From Clostridium thermarum (lineage in GTDB: Bacteria > Bacillota > Clostridia > Clostridiales > Clostridiaceae), in the NCBI RefSeq assembly GCF_006351925.1, contig NZ_CP040924.1, positions 2,006,001 to 2,070,000 on the forward strand: 64,000 nt of DNA, written 5' to 3'. A model generated the notes under the pieces. That model did not search any database. It was not told the DNA's origin and saw only the letters and a program-made list of their open reading frames with translations. Shown piece after piece: positions 53,252-63,091 of the stretch. How positions within the stretch are numbered: position 1 is the first letter of the stretch; each line of letters starts with the position of its first letter. Both the position numbers and the translations under genes were made by a program.

Positions 53252-55549
53252 TTAATAGAGATATATTTTTATAGTTTTGTTGCCTATAAGTGACTTAGCA
53301 ATTATCTCTTCGCCAGGCCTATAGTCTATCTCAGAAATAGGCGTTCCTTCTATTGTATTTTGCTCTGACATAGCTCTATAACACAGTTCAAACATTTCTT
53401 CGCCTTTCAGTAGATAATTCATTCCTACAAGGATCCTATTTCCCTTTGGTACCTTCAATAAAAAATAACCTATGGAATGTTCCCTATCTTCCTCATCACT
53501 TACATATATACTGTTATTAATCACATTCAGATAGGCAGTACAATTTTCTGGGCTCAAGTATATGTTTGCCCCTTGCTTCACTTTCTGTGTTGAGATACAA
53601 ACCTCTACTTCCTTGTTAATGCTGTAAGCTTCAACTCCAATTTTGTATTTGTAAAGGCAAAGAAGTATTGTTTCAACAATTAAAATTAGTACAGCTATTA
53701 TAATAAACACAAATGCTCTATACTTGTACCAAAAGTATTCTGTTTTAGAGAGAACCACCAGATTTGTAGAGATTTCAGAATTTCCAATAATTACGTCCAC
53801 ATTTTCTGATTTTATTTGAAACTTATGATTTTCTCCTTCTTCCAAGATACCTAAATCCAGTGTTACCTGGGTGTCCTTCGGTTTTACTGTAAAATCCTTG
53901 ATCAGCTTACTTTTTTGATCGTATAGGAGCATTTTTTCTTCTTTCTCTATCTCATTTTTAGTAATCTTAAGAATAAGTTGAAAATTACTATTCTCCTTAA
54001 TAGGCTTTTTATAATCTGTACTTTCAAACTCAATTATGGGCTTTTCAATAGTTTCCAAAGTAATTGAAGGCAGGTAATAGAAGAAAGGTTCATCCCCCTC
54101 TTCCTTAATACCTCTAATTTGGGCAGAGAGCTTAACTGATCCGCTCTTAAAAAATTTTATACTTGCCTGCAAGTAATTTTTCTCAAAGTTTAAGGGAAAG
54201 GTAATGGGTTCCACATCTTCCTCATACAATATAAAAATATCTCCTGCTGCCTCTTTAATTTTCGTATCATCCAACTGACTAAGTGTTACTTCTACATTAT
54301 TGTCAACATATATAGGACTAATCAAAGGTGAGCTATAGTTAAAGGGCACTTTGTCAGTTACAGTGATATTAAGATACTTACCAGCAATGATGTTGCCATT
54401 TCCATCGCAAGCAATAAAAAACAAGGGGTAATAGCCTGGCTTATCTTTATCAATGGTAAACTCAAAGGCAGGTCCGTTTTTTTCTATGAGCTTGTTTTGC
54501 CCATCATCTATAGTATAAAGCTGGAGGTCATTAATTTGTCTATCCATTATGAGCTCTGCCTTTAGCTTCAGAGGAACTTTATATGGTATTTCAAAATTAT
54601 CACTAGCAGAGTCCACCTTGATTTCTGCCTTGCTTTTTATTTGAACAAGTACCAAACTTTCATTTTCATCATCCGACTTTATCCTAATAGTATTATTCTT
54701 ATGGTTGATATCGTTTCTCAGGCTGTAGATTTTATACCGGTCTCCTGATTTATATTCGAAATTTTCATTGTTGTCATTGGTGACATTAACCATAGGAAAG
54801 TTCTCATCAGTTGAAATTACATTAATCACAAGCTCTTCAATAAGTGAACTTATTTTAACTACCCTTTGCATATTACTGCTTGTATTAAAACGGTCAATGG
54901 TATAATAACCATTTATAGTCCCGAAAATATTGCTAAAGGCATCAAAGACAACAGCAGCGTTTTGTGCAAAAAAATAGTCGCCTAAGGTCATATTAGCAAG
55001 CTGGGCTAGGGTTTCTTTATCTGACTCCTCTGATAGACCAATGGTATTTATCCTAACCTTCATATCTTGTGCTGTCTTTAATAAGGAATTCAACTTTCTT
55101 TCATGCTCTTCTTTCGATTCACCGGGAACCTCTTCCCTGCCATCAGATAGAAGTATTATGTACTTCTCTCCCTCAACCTCCTTAAGCTGGTCCAAAGCCT
55201 CTTCCAAGCCTTGTTTCATATTGGTATACTGATTATCATATTTAATGGAGTTAACTGCATCCTTAAGTTCTTCTGCTGTAGGTCTTTCCACCAACTTCTT
55301 TACATAGGTAACTTTATCACCGAAAGCTATTATGTTTAGCTTAGTCATATTTAAATCCACCGCATCAATCAACATAGCTGCAGATACCAGGGATAGACGA
55401 GTATTGTCATTTTTGATCATGCTTCCAGAGTTATCTATAAGTACAATTATGTTTTTTTCACTTTCTTTAGCCCTGATTATATTAACTGGTATTGCTCCGA
55501 CAAAGAAAAGCGCAGTAAGAATAATTAAAAATTTTTTATAGGTCTTCAC
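53252..55549 (-). CDS. Membrane-anchored VWA-domain protein
   Basis: A 765-residue protein. An N-terminal signal or anchor helix (FLIILTALFFVGAIPV) leads to a von Willebrand A domain (about 33-215) with an intact MIDAS: LIDNSGSM (DxSxS near 40-44), Thr near 110 (QYTNMKQGLEEA) and Asp in LLSDGREE (near 137). Beta-rich modules follow, then a membrane helix at about 612-634 and a cytoplasmic tail of some 130 residues. The VWA part should be outside the cell and the tail inside, facing the tubulin-like protein. GTG at 55549 has seven-base spacing to GGAGG; TTG at 55552 is also possible. First gene of the cluster. Confidence 0.85.
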   Translation of the reverse strand: MKTYKKFLIILTALFFVGAIPVNIIRAKESEKNIIVLIDNSGSMIKNDNTRLSLVSAAMLIDAVDLNMTKLNIIAFGDKVTYVKKLVERPTAEELKDAVNSIKYDNQYTNMKQGLEEALDQLKEVEGEKYIILLSDGREEVPGESKEEHERKLNSLLKTAQDMKVRINTIGLSEESDKETLAQLANMTLGDYFFAQNAAVVFDAFSNIFGTINGYYTIDRFNTSSNMQRVVKISSLIEELVINVISTDENFPMVNVTNDNNENFEYKSGDRYKIYSLRNDINHKNNTIRIKSDDENESLVLVQIKSKAEIKVDSASDNFEIPYKVPLKLKAELIMDRQINDLQLYTIDDGQNKLIEKNGPAFEFTIDKDKPGYYPLFFIACDGNGNIIAGKYLNITVTDKVPFNYSSPLISPIYVDNNVEVTLSQLDDTKIKEAAGDIFILYEEDVEPITFPLNFEKNYLQASIKFFKSGSVKLSAQIRGIKEEGDEPFFYYLPSITLETIEKPIIEFESTDYKKPIKENSNFQLILKITKNEIEKEEKMLLYDQKSKLIKDFTVKPKDTQVTLDLGILEEGENHKFQIKSENVDVIIGNSEISTNLVVLSKTEYFWYKYRAFVFIIIAVLILIVETILLCLYKYKIGVEAYSINKEVEVCISTQKVKQGANIYLSPENCTAYLNVINNSIYVSDEEDREHSIGYFLLKVPKGNRILVGMNYLLKGEEMFELCYRAMSEQNTIEGTPISEIDYRPGEEIIAKSLIGNKTIKIYLY

Positions 55550-55680
55550 CAATGTCCCTCCGGAAAAATACTCATTATTAATATATTGATTTATAAAGCA
55601 TATTTAGAACAAAAGTAGCCAATGAATAGCTTTTAATATTAAAAGCTGATTTTCTCCATCCTATCATGAGACTGACCACT

Positions 55681-55722
55681 AAAAAACCCTGCAGCACGGC
55701 CTAACCTTTGCTACAGGGTTTC
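55681..55722 (-). terminator. Terminator of the patB-like gene
   Basis: AAACCCTGCAGCA pairs with TGCTACAGGGTTT, with TTTTTT on the minus strand. It separates the C-S lyase from the VWA gene. Confidence 0.85.
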
Positions 55723-55750
55723 TATAAAATGAACCTATATTTTTGTTATT

Positions 55751-56926
55751 CTAAAAGTTATTTCCCTGAAGAGTCTTATAACTCTTGTATATTCTCCATA
55801 GCCCCTCTTCAATAATGCTCCTTGGGCAAGCTATATTTATTCTCATGAAGCCATCTCCACCACGGCCAAAGATTTTACCTTCGTTGAACCAAACCTTAGC
55901 TTGTTTTAAGAAAAAGCTATTAAGTTCACCGGGGCTTAGGCCTAATTCCCTGCAATCCATCCAAATCAAATAAGTTCCTTCAGGTTTGATAACCTTCATC
56001 TGCGGAATATTTTCTGAGATAAATTCTGTTAAGAGGTCTAGATTTCCCTTTAAGTAATCCAGCAATTCATCCAACCATTGTTCTCCGTGGTTATATGCCG
56101 CTACCGTTGCTTCCATGGCAAAAATATTTGGTGACAGACCACCAATGGATTGTAGCATTTGATCGAATTTTCGACGTAAAGTATCATTTTTAATTACTAC
56201 TGAGGAAGCTTGGATTCCCGCTATATTAAAGGTCTTGCTTGGAGCAATACATAATATGGCGTTTTCAGCAAACTCTTCACTTATTGAAGGAAAAGGAATA
56301 TGCACATATTCTTTATAAACCAGATCACAATGTATTTCATCAGCTATAACAATTACGTTATTCTCAATACAAAGCTCACCGAGCCTAGTCAACTCATCTT
56401 TTGTCCAGACTCTACCCACCGGATTATGAGGACTGCAAAGAATCATCACCTTTACTTTGGGATCCTTTAACCTTGATTGCAAATCTAGCAAATCCATAGT
56501 ATATCTGCCATTCTCAAACTTTAGTGGATTTTCTACAAGCTCACAACTGTTATTCTTTATAGCAGAAAAAAAGGGATGGTAAACAGGAGTTTGAATCACT
56601 ACCTTATCTCCTGGTTCAGTAAGAGCTCTTATGAGCATATGTATTGCCGGGACTACCCCCGGTGAATATCTAATCCACTCCTTTTTGATCAAATAGTTAT
56701 ATCTTCTTTTCCACCAGTTTATTATGCTCTCAAAGTAACCATTGTCAGTTTTCGTATAGCCATAAACAGCATGTTCAGCTCTATTTATTATGGCTTCTCT
56801 GACAGCATACGGTACTTCAAAGTCCATATCGGCTACCCACATGGGCAGTACAGATTCATCGGCCAGATCCCATTTTATAGACTTTGTATTTTTTCTTTTT
56901 ACTATATTATTAAAATCATACTTCAA
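55751..56926 (-). CDS. patB: MalY/PatB-type C-S lyase (aminotransferase fold)
   Basis: A 391-residue PLP enzyme of the cystathionine beta-lyase branch. The N-terminal NIVKRKNTKSIKWDLADESVLPMWVADMDF is diagnostic for PatB/MalY. PHNPVGRVW, IADEIHCDLVY and the Schiff-base Lys in APSKTFNIAGIQ are present. It breaks C-S bonds of cystathionine or cysteine conjugates, releasing ammonia and pyruvate; MalY-type members can also bind regulators. TTG start eight bases after AAAGGGGG. Monocistronic. Confidence 0.9.
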   Translation of the reverse strand: MKYDFNNIVKRKNTKSIKWDLADESVLPMWVADMDFEVPYAVREAIINRAEHAVYGYTKTDNGYFESIINWWKRRYNYLIKKEWIRYSPGVVPAIHMLIRALTEPGDKVVIQTPVYHPFFSAIKNNSCELVENPLKFENGRYTMDLLDLQSRLKDPKVKVMILCSPHNPVGRVWTKDELTRLGELCIENNVIVIADEIHCDLVYKEYVHIPFPSISEEFAENAILCIAPSKTFNIAGIQASSVVIKNDTLRRKFDQMLQSIGGLSPNIFAMEATVAAYNHGEQWLDELLDYLKGNLDLLTEFISENIPQMKVIKPEGTYLIWMDCRELGLSPGELNSFFLKQAKVWFNEGKIFGRGGDGFMRINIACPRSIIEEGLWRIYKSYKTLQGNNF

Positions 56927-57145
56927 ATCCTATACCCCCTTTATAATACCAATCCCGTCGAATAAATATATATTTTCTATGATTTTATCATATTTTTACC
57001 TTCAAATAACAGTAACAATTTAAATATTTTCTACAATATAATAACTAATTCACTATGAACATATATAATCTGGCAACAATTTTTGCATAGTATCATATAT
57101 TACTAGTAGAACAAGCTATTAATAACTGTAGAAGGAGGAGTAACT

Positions 57146-58675
57146 TTGTATAATTTTCGCGACTTCGCACCTACAAATGGTTTTGACAGTGAGGACTTAA
57201 CCAATGCAAGGCAAAATAACTATGCTTGGTCCATGAGTGATTTAGGCGATTATATATATGTTGGTACTGGTAGAAACATTCTATACAATATTATCAGGGC
57301 TATTCAGCCACAAGCTCAGATCCCTGACTTGATTGACCCTGGAATTGTAGACAACCTTGCTGAAATATGGAGAAGAAAGAAAAGCGCCTATCTTCCTTGG
57401 GAAAAAGTTTATAAAGCCCCGGTTGATTCAGGCATTACCGGTTTCAGATATATGATCAGGCATAACCCACTTGGAGGCAGAACAGCCCTTTATGCAGCAG
57501 CTTTCGCTCCTAGGGTACAAATATTAAAGAGTACTAACGGAATAAATTGGTTTATACTACCAGATACTGTTTTACAGGGAACCTCTTCAAGAGCAATGGT
57601 AGTACACAACGGTAAATTATATGTTGCCACTTTAGATGAAGCAAATCCAAGTCCAACACCACTTCTTTACAGCAGTGAAGATCCTGAATTTTATCCCTGG
57701 CAGCTTGTGACAGATTATAGTTCACCTGACTATGACCCAGCCAGGAACCCTGTAGGTTTTATTACCAATATGGCAGTATTTAATAACAGACTGTATGTAG
57801 CAACCAGTACCGACCAAGGTGCTCAAGTATGGAGAACAAACGGAACAGAACCAAGACTAAATGATTGGACACTGATCGCTGACAGGGGCTTCGGAAATCC
57901 TGCAAATGTCTATACCTTGGCAATGGGCGTATTCAGGAATTATCTCTATGTCAGTGCAACTAAAGAATTGCCATTGTCATGGGCTATACCACAAGGCTGT
58001 GATATAATCAGAATAGATAAGTCTGACAGATGGGATTTGGTTGTGGGTGGAAATCCGCTGATAGCATTCTTAAATCCTGATGCAGAAAATCAGCGCAGTC
58101 TGTCCGGTCTTGGATCCGGCTTCAACAATCCATTCAATGTATATGCTTGGCAGATACAAGAATATCAAGATAAGCTGCTTATAAGCACCTTTGATGATTC
58201 CAGCAACATGGAAGTAATACTGACAACCCTCTTGGCCAACAGGGCTGAACTCAACAATATAATCGGAGAAACTACAACCAATCTGTTAATTGGTATTTAC
58301 AGAGCAGTAATTCTAATTTTGAGAGCTATAAGATATCCATTCGGCTTTGACTTGTATGTTTCTGATGATGGTATTCATTTCGATACTATTTTCCTAAACG
58401 GTCTTTGTAATCCAAACAACTATGGCGCAAGAATCCTTTATGTAGACACCTACAATGACCTATATCTTGGAACTGCTAATCCCTTCCAAGGATGTGAGGT
58501 TTGGAGAACTGATTGCATTGGAGATTGCCCAACAAGGCCTTGCAGGGGCAACCACTATGCAAGCCTATGGAGAGCAAAGCAAATCATAACTGATTACTAC
58601 AAGCTATTGAGCGATAACCTACCAGTTATCCAGCAATTTTTACCAAAAGATTTAATTCCTTGTCATGCATTATGA
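57146..58675 (+). CDS. Beta-propeller-like protein of unknown function
   Basis: A 509-residue protein starting at TTG after AAGGAGGAG. Repeated beta-blade motifs are visible: DYIYVGTGRN (about 34), GKLYVATLDE (about 158), NRLYVATSTDQGAQVWRTNG (about 213), NYLYVSATKE (about 272), DKLLISTFDD (about 350) and NDLYLGTANPFQGCEVWRTD (about 442). It has no signal peptide or membrane helix. Six or so blades suggest a closed propeller binding a ligand or protein; the Cys-rich end CIGDCPTRPC is unusual. Not recognised further. A strong hairpin follows. Confidence 0.7.
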   Translation: MYNFRDFAPTNGFDSEDLTNARQNNYAWSMSDLGDYIYVGTGRNILYNIIRAIQPQAQIPDLIDPGIVDNLAEIWRRKKSAYLPWEKVYKAPVDSGITGFRYMIRHNPLGGRTALYAAAFAPRVQILKSTNGINWFILPDTVLQGTSSRAMVVHNGKLYVATLDEANPSPTPLLYSSEDPEFYPWQLVTDYSSPDYDPARNPVGFITNMAVFNNRLYVATSTDQGAQVWRTNGTEPRLNDWTLIADRGFGNPANVYTLAMGVFRNYLYVSATKELPLSWAIPQGCDIIRIDKSDRWDLVVGGNPLIAFLNPDAENQRSLSGLGSGFNNPFNVYAWQIQEYQDKLLISTFDDSSNMEVILTTLLANRAELNNIIGETTTNLLIGIYRAVILILRAIRYPFGFDLYVSDDGIHFDTIFLNGLCNPNNYGARILYVDTYNDLYLGTANPFQGCEVWRTDCIGDCPTRPCRGNHYASLWRAKQIITDYYKLLSDNLPVIQQFLPKDLIPCHAL

Positions 58676-58686
58676 TTAGACGACAA

Positions 58687-58717
58687 AGGGGTATCTCTAC
58701 AACATAGAGATACCCTC
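58687..58717. terminator. Strong hairpin between convergent genes
   Basis: GGGTATCTCTA pairs perfectly with TAGAGATACCC. No clear T run follows on the plus strand, CCCCTTTG on the minus strand, so termination efficiency is uncertain. Confidence 0.55.
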
Positions 58718-58754
58718 AGTATAAAATATTTGCTTTTACTGTGTATAATTTTAA

Positions 58755-60254
58755 TTATTGTAATTTACTTAATTCCTTAAAGGAGTCCTTTAATATTGGA
58801 TATAAACTGTTATAGATCTTATAGTAATGATCATACTTTTCAGTATTTTCACTTATCGGATCTACTGAAGATGTAACCTGTATAAGATTTTCGCATGCTT
58901 CATCTACAGTTTTGTATAAGCCACAGCCAACTGCTGCCAGGATGGCTGCACCATAAGCAGGACCTTCTTTTGAATTTATAACCTGAACTTTTACGCCAAA
59001 GATATCAGCTAAAATTTGCCTCCAAAGAGGACTTTTTGACCCGCCTCCGCTTACTCTTACTGCTTCTACGGGCACATTAAGACTCTTTAGTATTTCCAAG
59101 GAATCTCTCAGCCCATAGCATACACCTTCCAATACTGCTCTGGTCATATCTGCTCTGGTAGTTGTAACATTGAGGCCAAAGAATACCCCTTTAGCGTTTG
59201 GATCACTGTATGGTGTTCTCTCTCCCATTAGATATGGCAGGAAGATAACGCCGTTACTTCCAACCGGCGATTTTGAAGCCTCTTCTAATAGTTTTTCAAA
59301 GGCATCTCCATCAGTGTCCACATTTATTTCTTCTACCCACCATTTCAAGCAAGCTGCTGCGGAAAGCATAACTCCCATCTGATGCCACTTTCCGTTGGAA
59401 TGGCAGAAGGAATGTAGTCTGTTATCAGCATCAACCTCATATTTATCACTGCTGGCAAAAACCACACCAGAGGTTCCCATGGCTGCTGATAAGATACCGC
59501 TCTTAACTACACCGGTTCCAACTGCACCTGCTGCCTGGTCTCCTGCACCGCCTACAACTGCAGTTTCTTCTGTAAGGCCAGTATATTCGGCCACTTCTTT
59601 TTGCAGCTTACCTATAACTTCCCAGGACTCATGAACCTTAGGCAGTACATCTTCGCTGATTCCTAGTATTTCAAGCATTTCCTTAGACCATTTTCTTTCC
59701 TTCACATTCAACATTAACATTCCAGAAGCATCGGATACATCGGTAGCAAATTCACCGGTTAACTTATAGTTAATGTAATCCTTAGGTAGAAGAACATGGG
59801 CTATTTTATCAAATAAATCCTTCTCATGTTTTCTAACCCATAGGAGTTTTGGCGCAGTAAAGCCAGTTAAAGCCATATTACCGGTATACTCTGATATTTT
59901 TTCTTGTCCTATTTCATTGTTTAAATAGTCGCACTCTTCTTGAGTTCTCTGATCACACCAAAGTATAGCTGGTCTAAGTACATTACAGTCTTTATCTAGG
60001 AGTACAAGGCCGTGCATTTGCCCGCTTAAGCCTATGCCCTTTATGCTGGCGCCTTCTATGTTATTTTTGCTTATCAGCTCTTTGATACCGGACTGTGTAG
60101 CATTCCACCAATCCTCAGGATTTTGCTCTGCCCACCCTATCTTTGGGTAACTGACATCATAGTCCTTAGAAATTGATGCCGTAACTTTACCAGCATCGTC
60201 CATAACCACTATTTTTACTGAGGATGTACCTAAATCTATCCCTAAAAAACTCAT
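58755..60254 (-). CDS. xylB: Xylulokinase
   Basis: A 499-residue FGGY-family sugar kinase that phosphorylates D-xylulose. GIDLGTSSVK is at the N-terminus and the ATPase signature GAGDQAAGAVGTG near residue 250. MGERTPYSDPNAKG and the C-terminal VSGGGSKSPLWRQILADIFG are typical of XylB. The ATG at 60254 has GGAGTG six bases upstream; the outer start at 60263 has none. It follows xylR by 12 bases in the xylA-xylR-xylB set. Confidence 0.95.
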   Translation of the reverse strand: MSFLGIDLGTSSVKIVVMDDAGKVTASISKDYDVSYPKIGWAEQNPEDWWNATQSGIKELISKNNIEGASIKGIGLSGQMHGLVLLDKDCNVLRPAILWCDQRTQEECDYLNNEIGQEKISEYTGNMALTGFTAPKLLWVRKHEKDLFDKIAHVLLPKDYINYKLTGEFATDVSDASGMLMLNVKERKWSKEMLEILGISEDVLPKVHESWEVIGKLQKEVAEYTGLTEETAVVGGAGDQAAGAVGTGVVKSGILSAAMGTSGVVFASSDKYEVDADNRLHSFCHSNGKWHQMGVMLSAAACLKWWVEEINVDTDGDAFEKLLEEASKSPVGSNGVIFLPYLMGERTPYSDPNAKGVFFGLNVTTTRADMTRAVLEGVCYGLRDSLEILKSLNVPVEAVRVSGGGSKSPLWRQILADIFGVKVQVINSKEGPAYGAAILAAVGCGLYKTVDEACENLIQVTSSVDPISENTEKYDHYYKIYNSLYPILKDSFKELSKLQ

Positions 60255-60266
60255 AGTGAACACTCC

Positions 60267-61433
60267 TTACTTAATATTAATATTTGTGAATCCATAACTG
60301 TCTAAAATTGGTATCAGCGATGCACCCAAAATGTTAGAATCCTCTCCTAACCGTGAAAATAAAATGTGTACATCACCTTCAGAATAAAACTCATTATTAC
60401 GCAGTATTATTTTTGATAGCTTTTCACTGAAGATATCCGAATGCTTGCTTATTTCACCGCCAATTATTATATAGTCAGGATTGAAGATGAAAAGCAAGCT
60501 CTGTATGCCTTCTGCTAGATTATCCAAATATTCATCAACCACCTCAACTGCGATTTTATCTTCTGCTTTATACCTTTTCAAAATCTCATCTACATGCTTT
60601 ATCATACTACCGCTTTTTTCATTGTAGGACTTAATCAGAGCACGATTAGAAGCATAAGTCTCCCAGCAGCCCCTTCTTCCACAATTGCACTGCCTTCCGT
60701 CTTTGGCTATACACATATGGCCAATTTCTCCTGCTCTACGGTCCTTACCTTTGTACATATAATTATTGATAAAAATGCCTCCACCGATACCCTCAGTTAT
60801 GGATATATATATAAGGTTGCTTAAATCCTTGGCTATCCCAAGCTTTGATTCTGCAAGAGCACCGGCATTAGCTTCATTTTCTAAATAAATTGGTAGATTA
60901 AAGTGCGAATATAGCTCTTTGAAAGAGATATTTCTAAGTCTGAAATTAGTTGCAACCTCTAACTTTAAATCCTCTTCATTAACAGTACCGGGCAGTGAAA
61001 GCCCTATTCCCAAAAGTTTATCTTTTACATTTTCCTCAGCAATCACTTCTTCAATAAGCCTCTTAATTACACTGAGCACCTCAGTTTCACTTATTACATT
61101 AAGTTCACAGGTCTTATCCTTAAGGATCTTGCTGTCTAAATTTGTAAGTACTGCTCTTATATAATCCCTGCCTAAATCAATACCAATGCTATATCTGGAG
61201 TCAGGTAAGAATCTAATAATCATCGGCTTTCTCCCCCCAGTAGAATTTGCCATTCCAGCTTCTTCTACCAGTCCCTCTTCCATTAATTCTCCCACAATGG
61301 TAGTAACCGTAGGGATGCTGATATCCAGTTTTCTTGAAATATCCAGCTTAGTAAGTTCTCTTTCCATGGATAATAGCTTTATAATTCGCTTCTTATTATT
61401 AGTCTTTATATCACTATGATCTATTACCAGCAT
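60267..61433 (-). CDS. xylR: ROK-family regulator, XylR-like
   Basis: A 388-residue repressor with an N-terminal winged helix (KRIIKLLSMERELTKLDISRKLDISIPTVTTIVGELM), then a ROK kinase-like domain with SIGIDLGRDYIRAV and the zinc motif GHMCIAKDGRQCNCGRRGCWETYA. In this family xylose releases the repressor from the xyl promoter. The ATG at 61433 is chosen. It lies between xylA and xylB in one orientation, so it should be autoregulated with them; a hairpin sits between xylA and this gene. Confidence 0.9.
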   Translation of the reverse strand: MLVIDHSDIKTNNKKRIIKLLSMERELTKLDISRKLDISIPTVTTIVGELMEEGLVEEAGMANSTGGRKPMIIRFLPDSRYSIGIDLGRDYIRAVLTNLDSKILKDKTCELNVISETEVLSVIKRLIEEVIAEENVKDKLLGIGLSLPGTVNEEDLKLEVATNFRLRNISFKELYSHFNLPIYLENEANAGALAESKLGIAKDLSNLIYISITEGIGGGIFINNYMYKGKDRRAGEIGHMCIAKDGRQCNCGRRGCWETYASNRALIKSYNEKSGSMIKHVDEILKRYKAEDKIAVEVVDEYLDNLAEGIQSLLFIFNPDYIIIGGEISKHSDIFSEKLSKIILRNNEFYSEGDVHILFSRLGEDSNILGASLIPILDSYGFTNINIK

Positions 61434-61453
61434 TTCATCACCACTTATAAACA

Positions 61454-61481
61454 TAATGTAGAGGCAATAGCCTCTACATTA
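61454..61481 (-). terminator. Hairpin between xylA and xylR
   Basis: TAATGTAGAGGC pairs with GCCTCTACATTA with a four-base loop. The minus-strand follow-up ATTATGTTTATA is T-poor, so this is more likely an attenuator, processing site or mRNA stabiliser giving more xylA than xylR message. Confidence 0.55.
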
Positions 61482-61488
61482 TTTTACA

Positions 61489-62811
61489 CTATTCTTCGTT
61501 AAATATATATTGATTCAATCTAGCTTCTAATAGTTCCTGTTTACCGGACTTGTTCTTGATTTCGCTGTGAGCTAGTGCATACTTCTCTAGAGCTTCAAAA
61601 TCAACCTTACCTTCTACTATATCCTTACCGATTCCATCGGAGAAACTGCTATATCTATTTTCAACAACTTTTTCAAACTCACCGGTTTCAAGCATCTTGT
61701 GTGCAACCTTTAAGCCCTTAGCAAGAGTATCCATACCTGCGATATAGCCAAGGAATAGGTCTTCTGCTTCAAAGGAAGCACGTCTAACTTTAGCATCAAA
61801 GTTAAGTCCACCAGGAGCAATTCCACCATTCTTTAATACTTCATACATTAGTAGAGTTGCGTCATAAATATTAGTTGGGAACTGGTCTGTATCCCAGCCT
61901 AAATTTGGATCTCCCTGATTTATGTCAAGGCTTCCAAGTACACCATTAATTCTTGCCATAGCAACTTCGTGCTGGAAAGTATGTCCTGCTAGTGTTGCAT
62001 GGTTTGCTTCTATGTTCATCTTGAAGTACTTATCTAAATCATATTTTCTTAAGAAGGCTAATACAGTAGCTACATCAAAGTCATATTGATGCTTTGTTGG
62101 TTCCTTCGGCTTTGGTTCTATTAGGAATTGTCCTGTGAAACCAATCTTCTTAGCATAATCTACTGCCATGTGGAAGAATCTAGCTAAGTTGTCCTGTTCT
62201 AATTTTAAATCTGTGTTAAGTAGAGTTTCGTAACCTTCTCTACCACCCCAGAATACATAGTTTTCTCCGCCTAGCTCTTTAGTAACCTCCAGAGCTTTTT
62301 TAACCTGAGCTGCTGCAAAGGCAAAAACATCTGCATTGCAGGAAGTTGCAGCTCCATGCACAAACCTTGGATTTGTGAACATATTAGCAGTTCCCCAAAG
62401 CAACTTCTTGTTGTATTTAGCCATTAACTCTTTAGCATAGGCAACTATTTCATCAAGAATTGCATTTGTTTCCGCTAGATCTTTTCCTTCTGGTGCTATG
62501 TCTCTATCATGGAAGGCAAAATAATCTATACCTAGCTTGTTCATAAGTTCAAAAGCAGCTTCTAATCTTATTTTTGCAAGCTTTATAGGATCTGTTTCTC
62601 CGTCCCATGGTTTTTCATATGTTCCTGAACCAAATGGATCTGCTCCATTAGCTGTTAGTGTATGCCAGTAGGACAATGTAAATCTAAGGTGCTCTCTCAT
62701 TGTCTTTCCGCCTACAACTTCATCAGGATTATAATACTTAAAAGCAAAAGGATTCTTTGAATCTTTTCCTTCATATTTTATGAAGGGCACATTTACAAAA
62801 TACTCTTTCAT
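61489..62811 (-). CDS. xylA: Xylose isomerase
   Basis: A 440-residue (beta/alpha)8 isomerase converting xylose to xylulose. [13 protein letters not shown] with catalytic His101 and Asp104, [16 protein letters not shown] and [16 protein letters not shown] are present. The length and the [19 protein letters not shown]-terminus place it in the class II (long) isomerases common in clostridia. ATG follows GGAGG. First gene of the xyl set, with a visible promoter and cre-like site. Confidence 0.96.
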   Translation of the reverse strand: MKEYFVNVPFIKYEGKDSKNPFAFKYYNPDEVVGGKTMREHLRFTLSYWHTLTANGADPFGSGTYEKPWDGETDPIKLAKIRLEAAFELMNKLGIDYFAFHDRDIAPEGKDLAETNAILDEIVAYAKELMAKYNKKLLWGTANMFTNPRFVHGAATSCNADVFAFAAAQVKKALEVTKELGGENYVFWGGREGYETLLNTDLKLEQDNLARFFHMAVDYAKKIGFTGQFLIEPKPKEPTKHQYDFDVATVLAFLRKYDLDKYFKMNIEANHATLAGHTFQHEVAMARINGVLGSLDINQGDPNLGWDTDQFPTNIYDATLLMYEVLKNGGIAPGGLNFDAKVRRASFEAEDLFLGYIAGMDTLAKGLKVAHKMLETGEFEKVVENRYSSFSDGIGKDIVEGKVDFEALEKYALAHSEIKNKSGKQELLEARLNQYIFNEE

Positions 62812-62833
62812 TTTTATTCCTCCATTTTTGCTT

Positions 62834-62890
62834 AGAAATTGTTTTCAAAGCTTCTAATTAAATAATACTATATAAGCAAAACTTTTTCAA
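62834..62890 (-). promoter_or_regulatory. xylA promoter and cre-like site
   Basis: On the minus strand: TTGAAA (62885-62890), a 17-base spacer, TATTAT (62862-62867). Just downstream is TGAAAACAATTTCT (62834-62847), two mismatches from a CcpA cre site, enclosed by TTAGAA/TTCTAA arms (62832-62857). That placement would let CcpA or XylR act as a road-block. Confidence 0.55.
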
Positions 62891-63033
62891 CAACATTTTA
62901 AATGTTTTTTAAAATGTTTTATATTTCCTTAGTATGTTCAGAAGAAGCCTCAATTTCACGAATAACAAAGGATGTTGAACTAGGAAAAAGGACTTGGGAT
63001 CTAATTGAAAGAAGTGTACCAAGATTAAAAGTA

Positions 63034-63073
63034 TAAAAAAAGAGAGATACTATAATTCTATAATATATCTCTT
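63034..63073 (-). terminator. Terminator of the serine hydrolase gene
   Basis: AGAGATA and TATCTCT pair around an AT-rich loop, with CTCTTTTTTT on the minus strand. Confidence 0.65.
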
Positions 63074-63091
63074 CTTCTATAGTTTTTAGCC

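Noticed and set aside
62916..63036. Plus-strand 40-codon frame containing KRTWDLIERSVPRLKV
   Set aside because: The ATG has no ribosome binding site and it lies between xylA's promoter and a convergent terminator. It may be the tail of a lost gene but cannot be supported.
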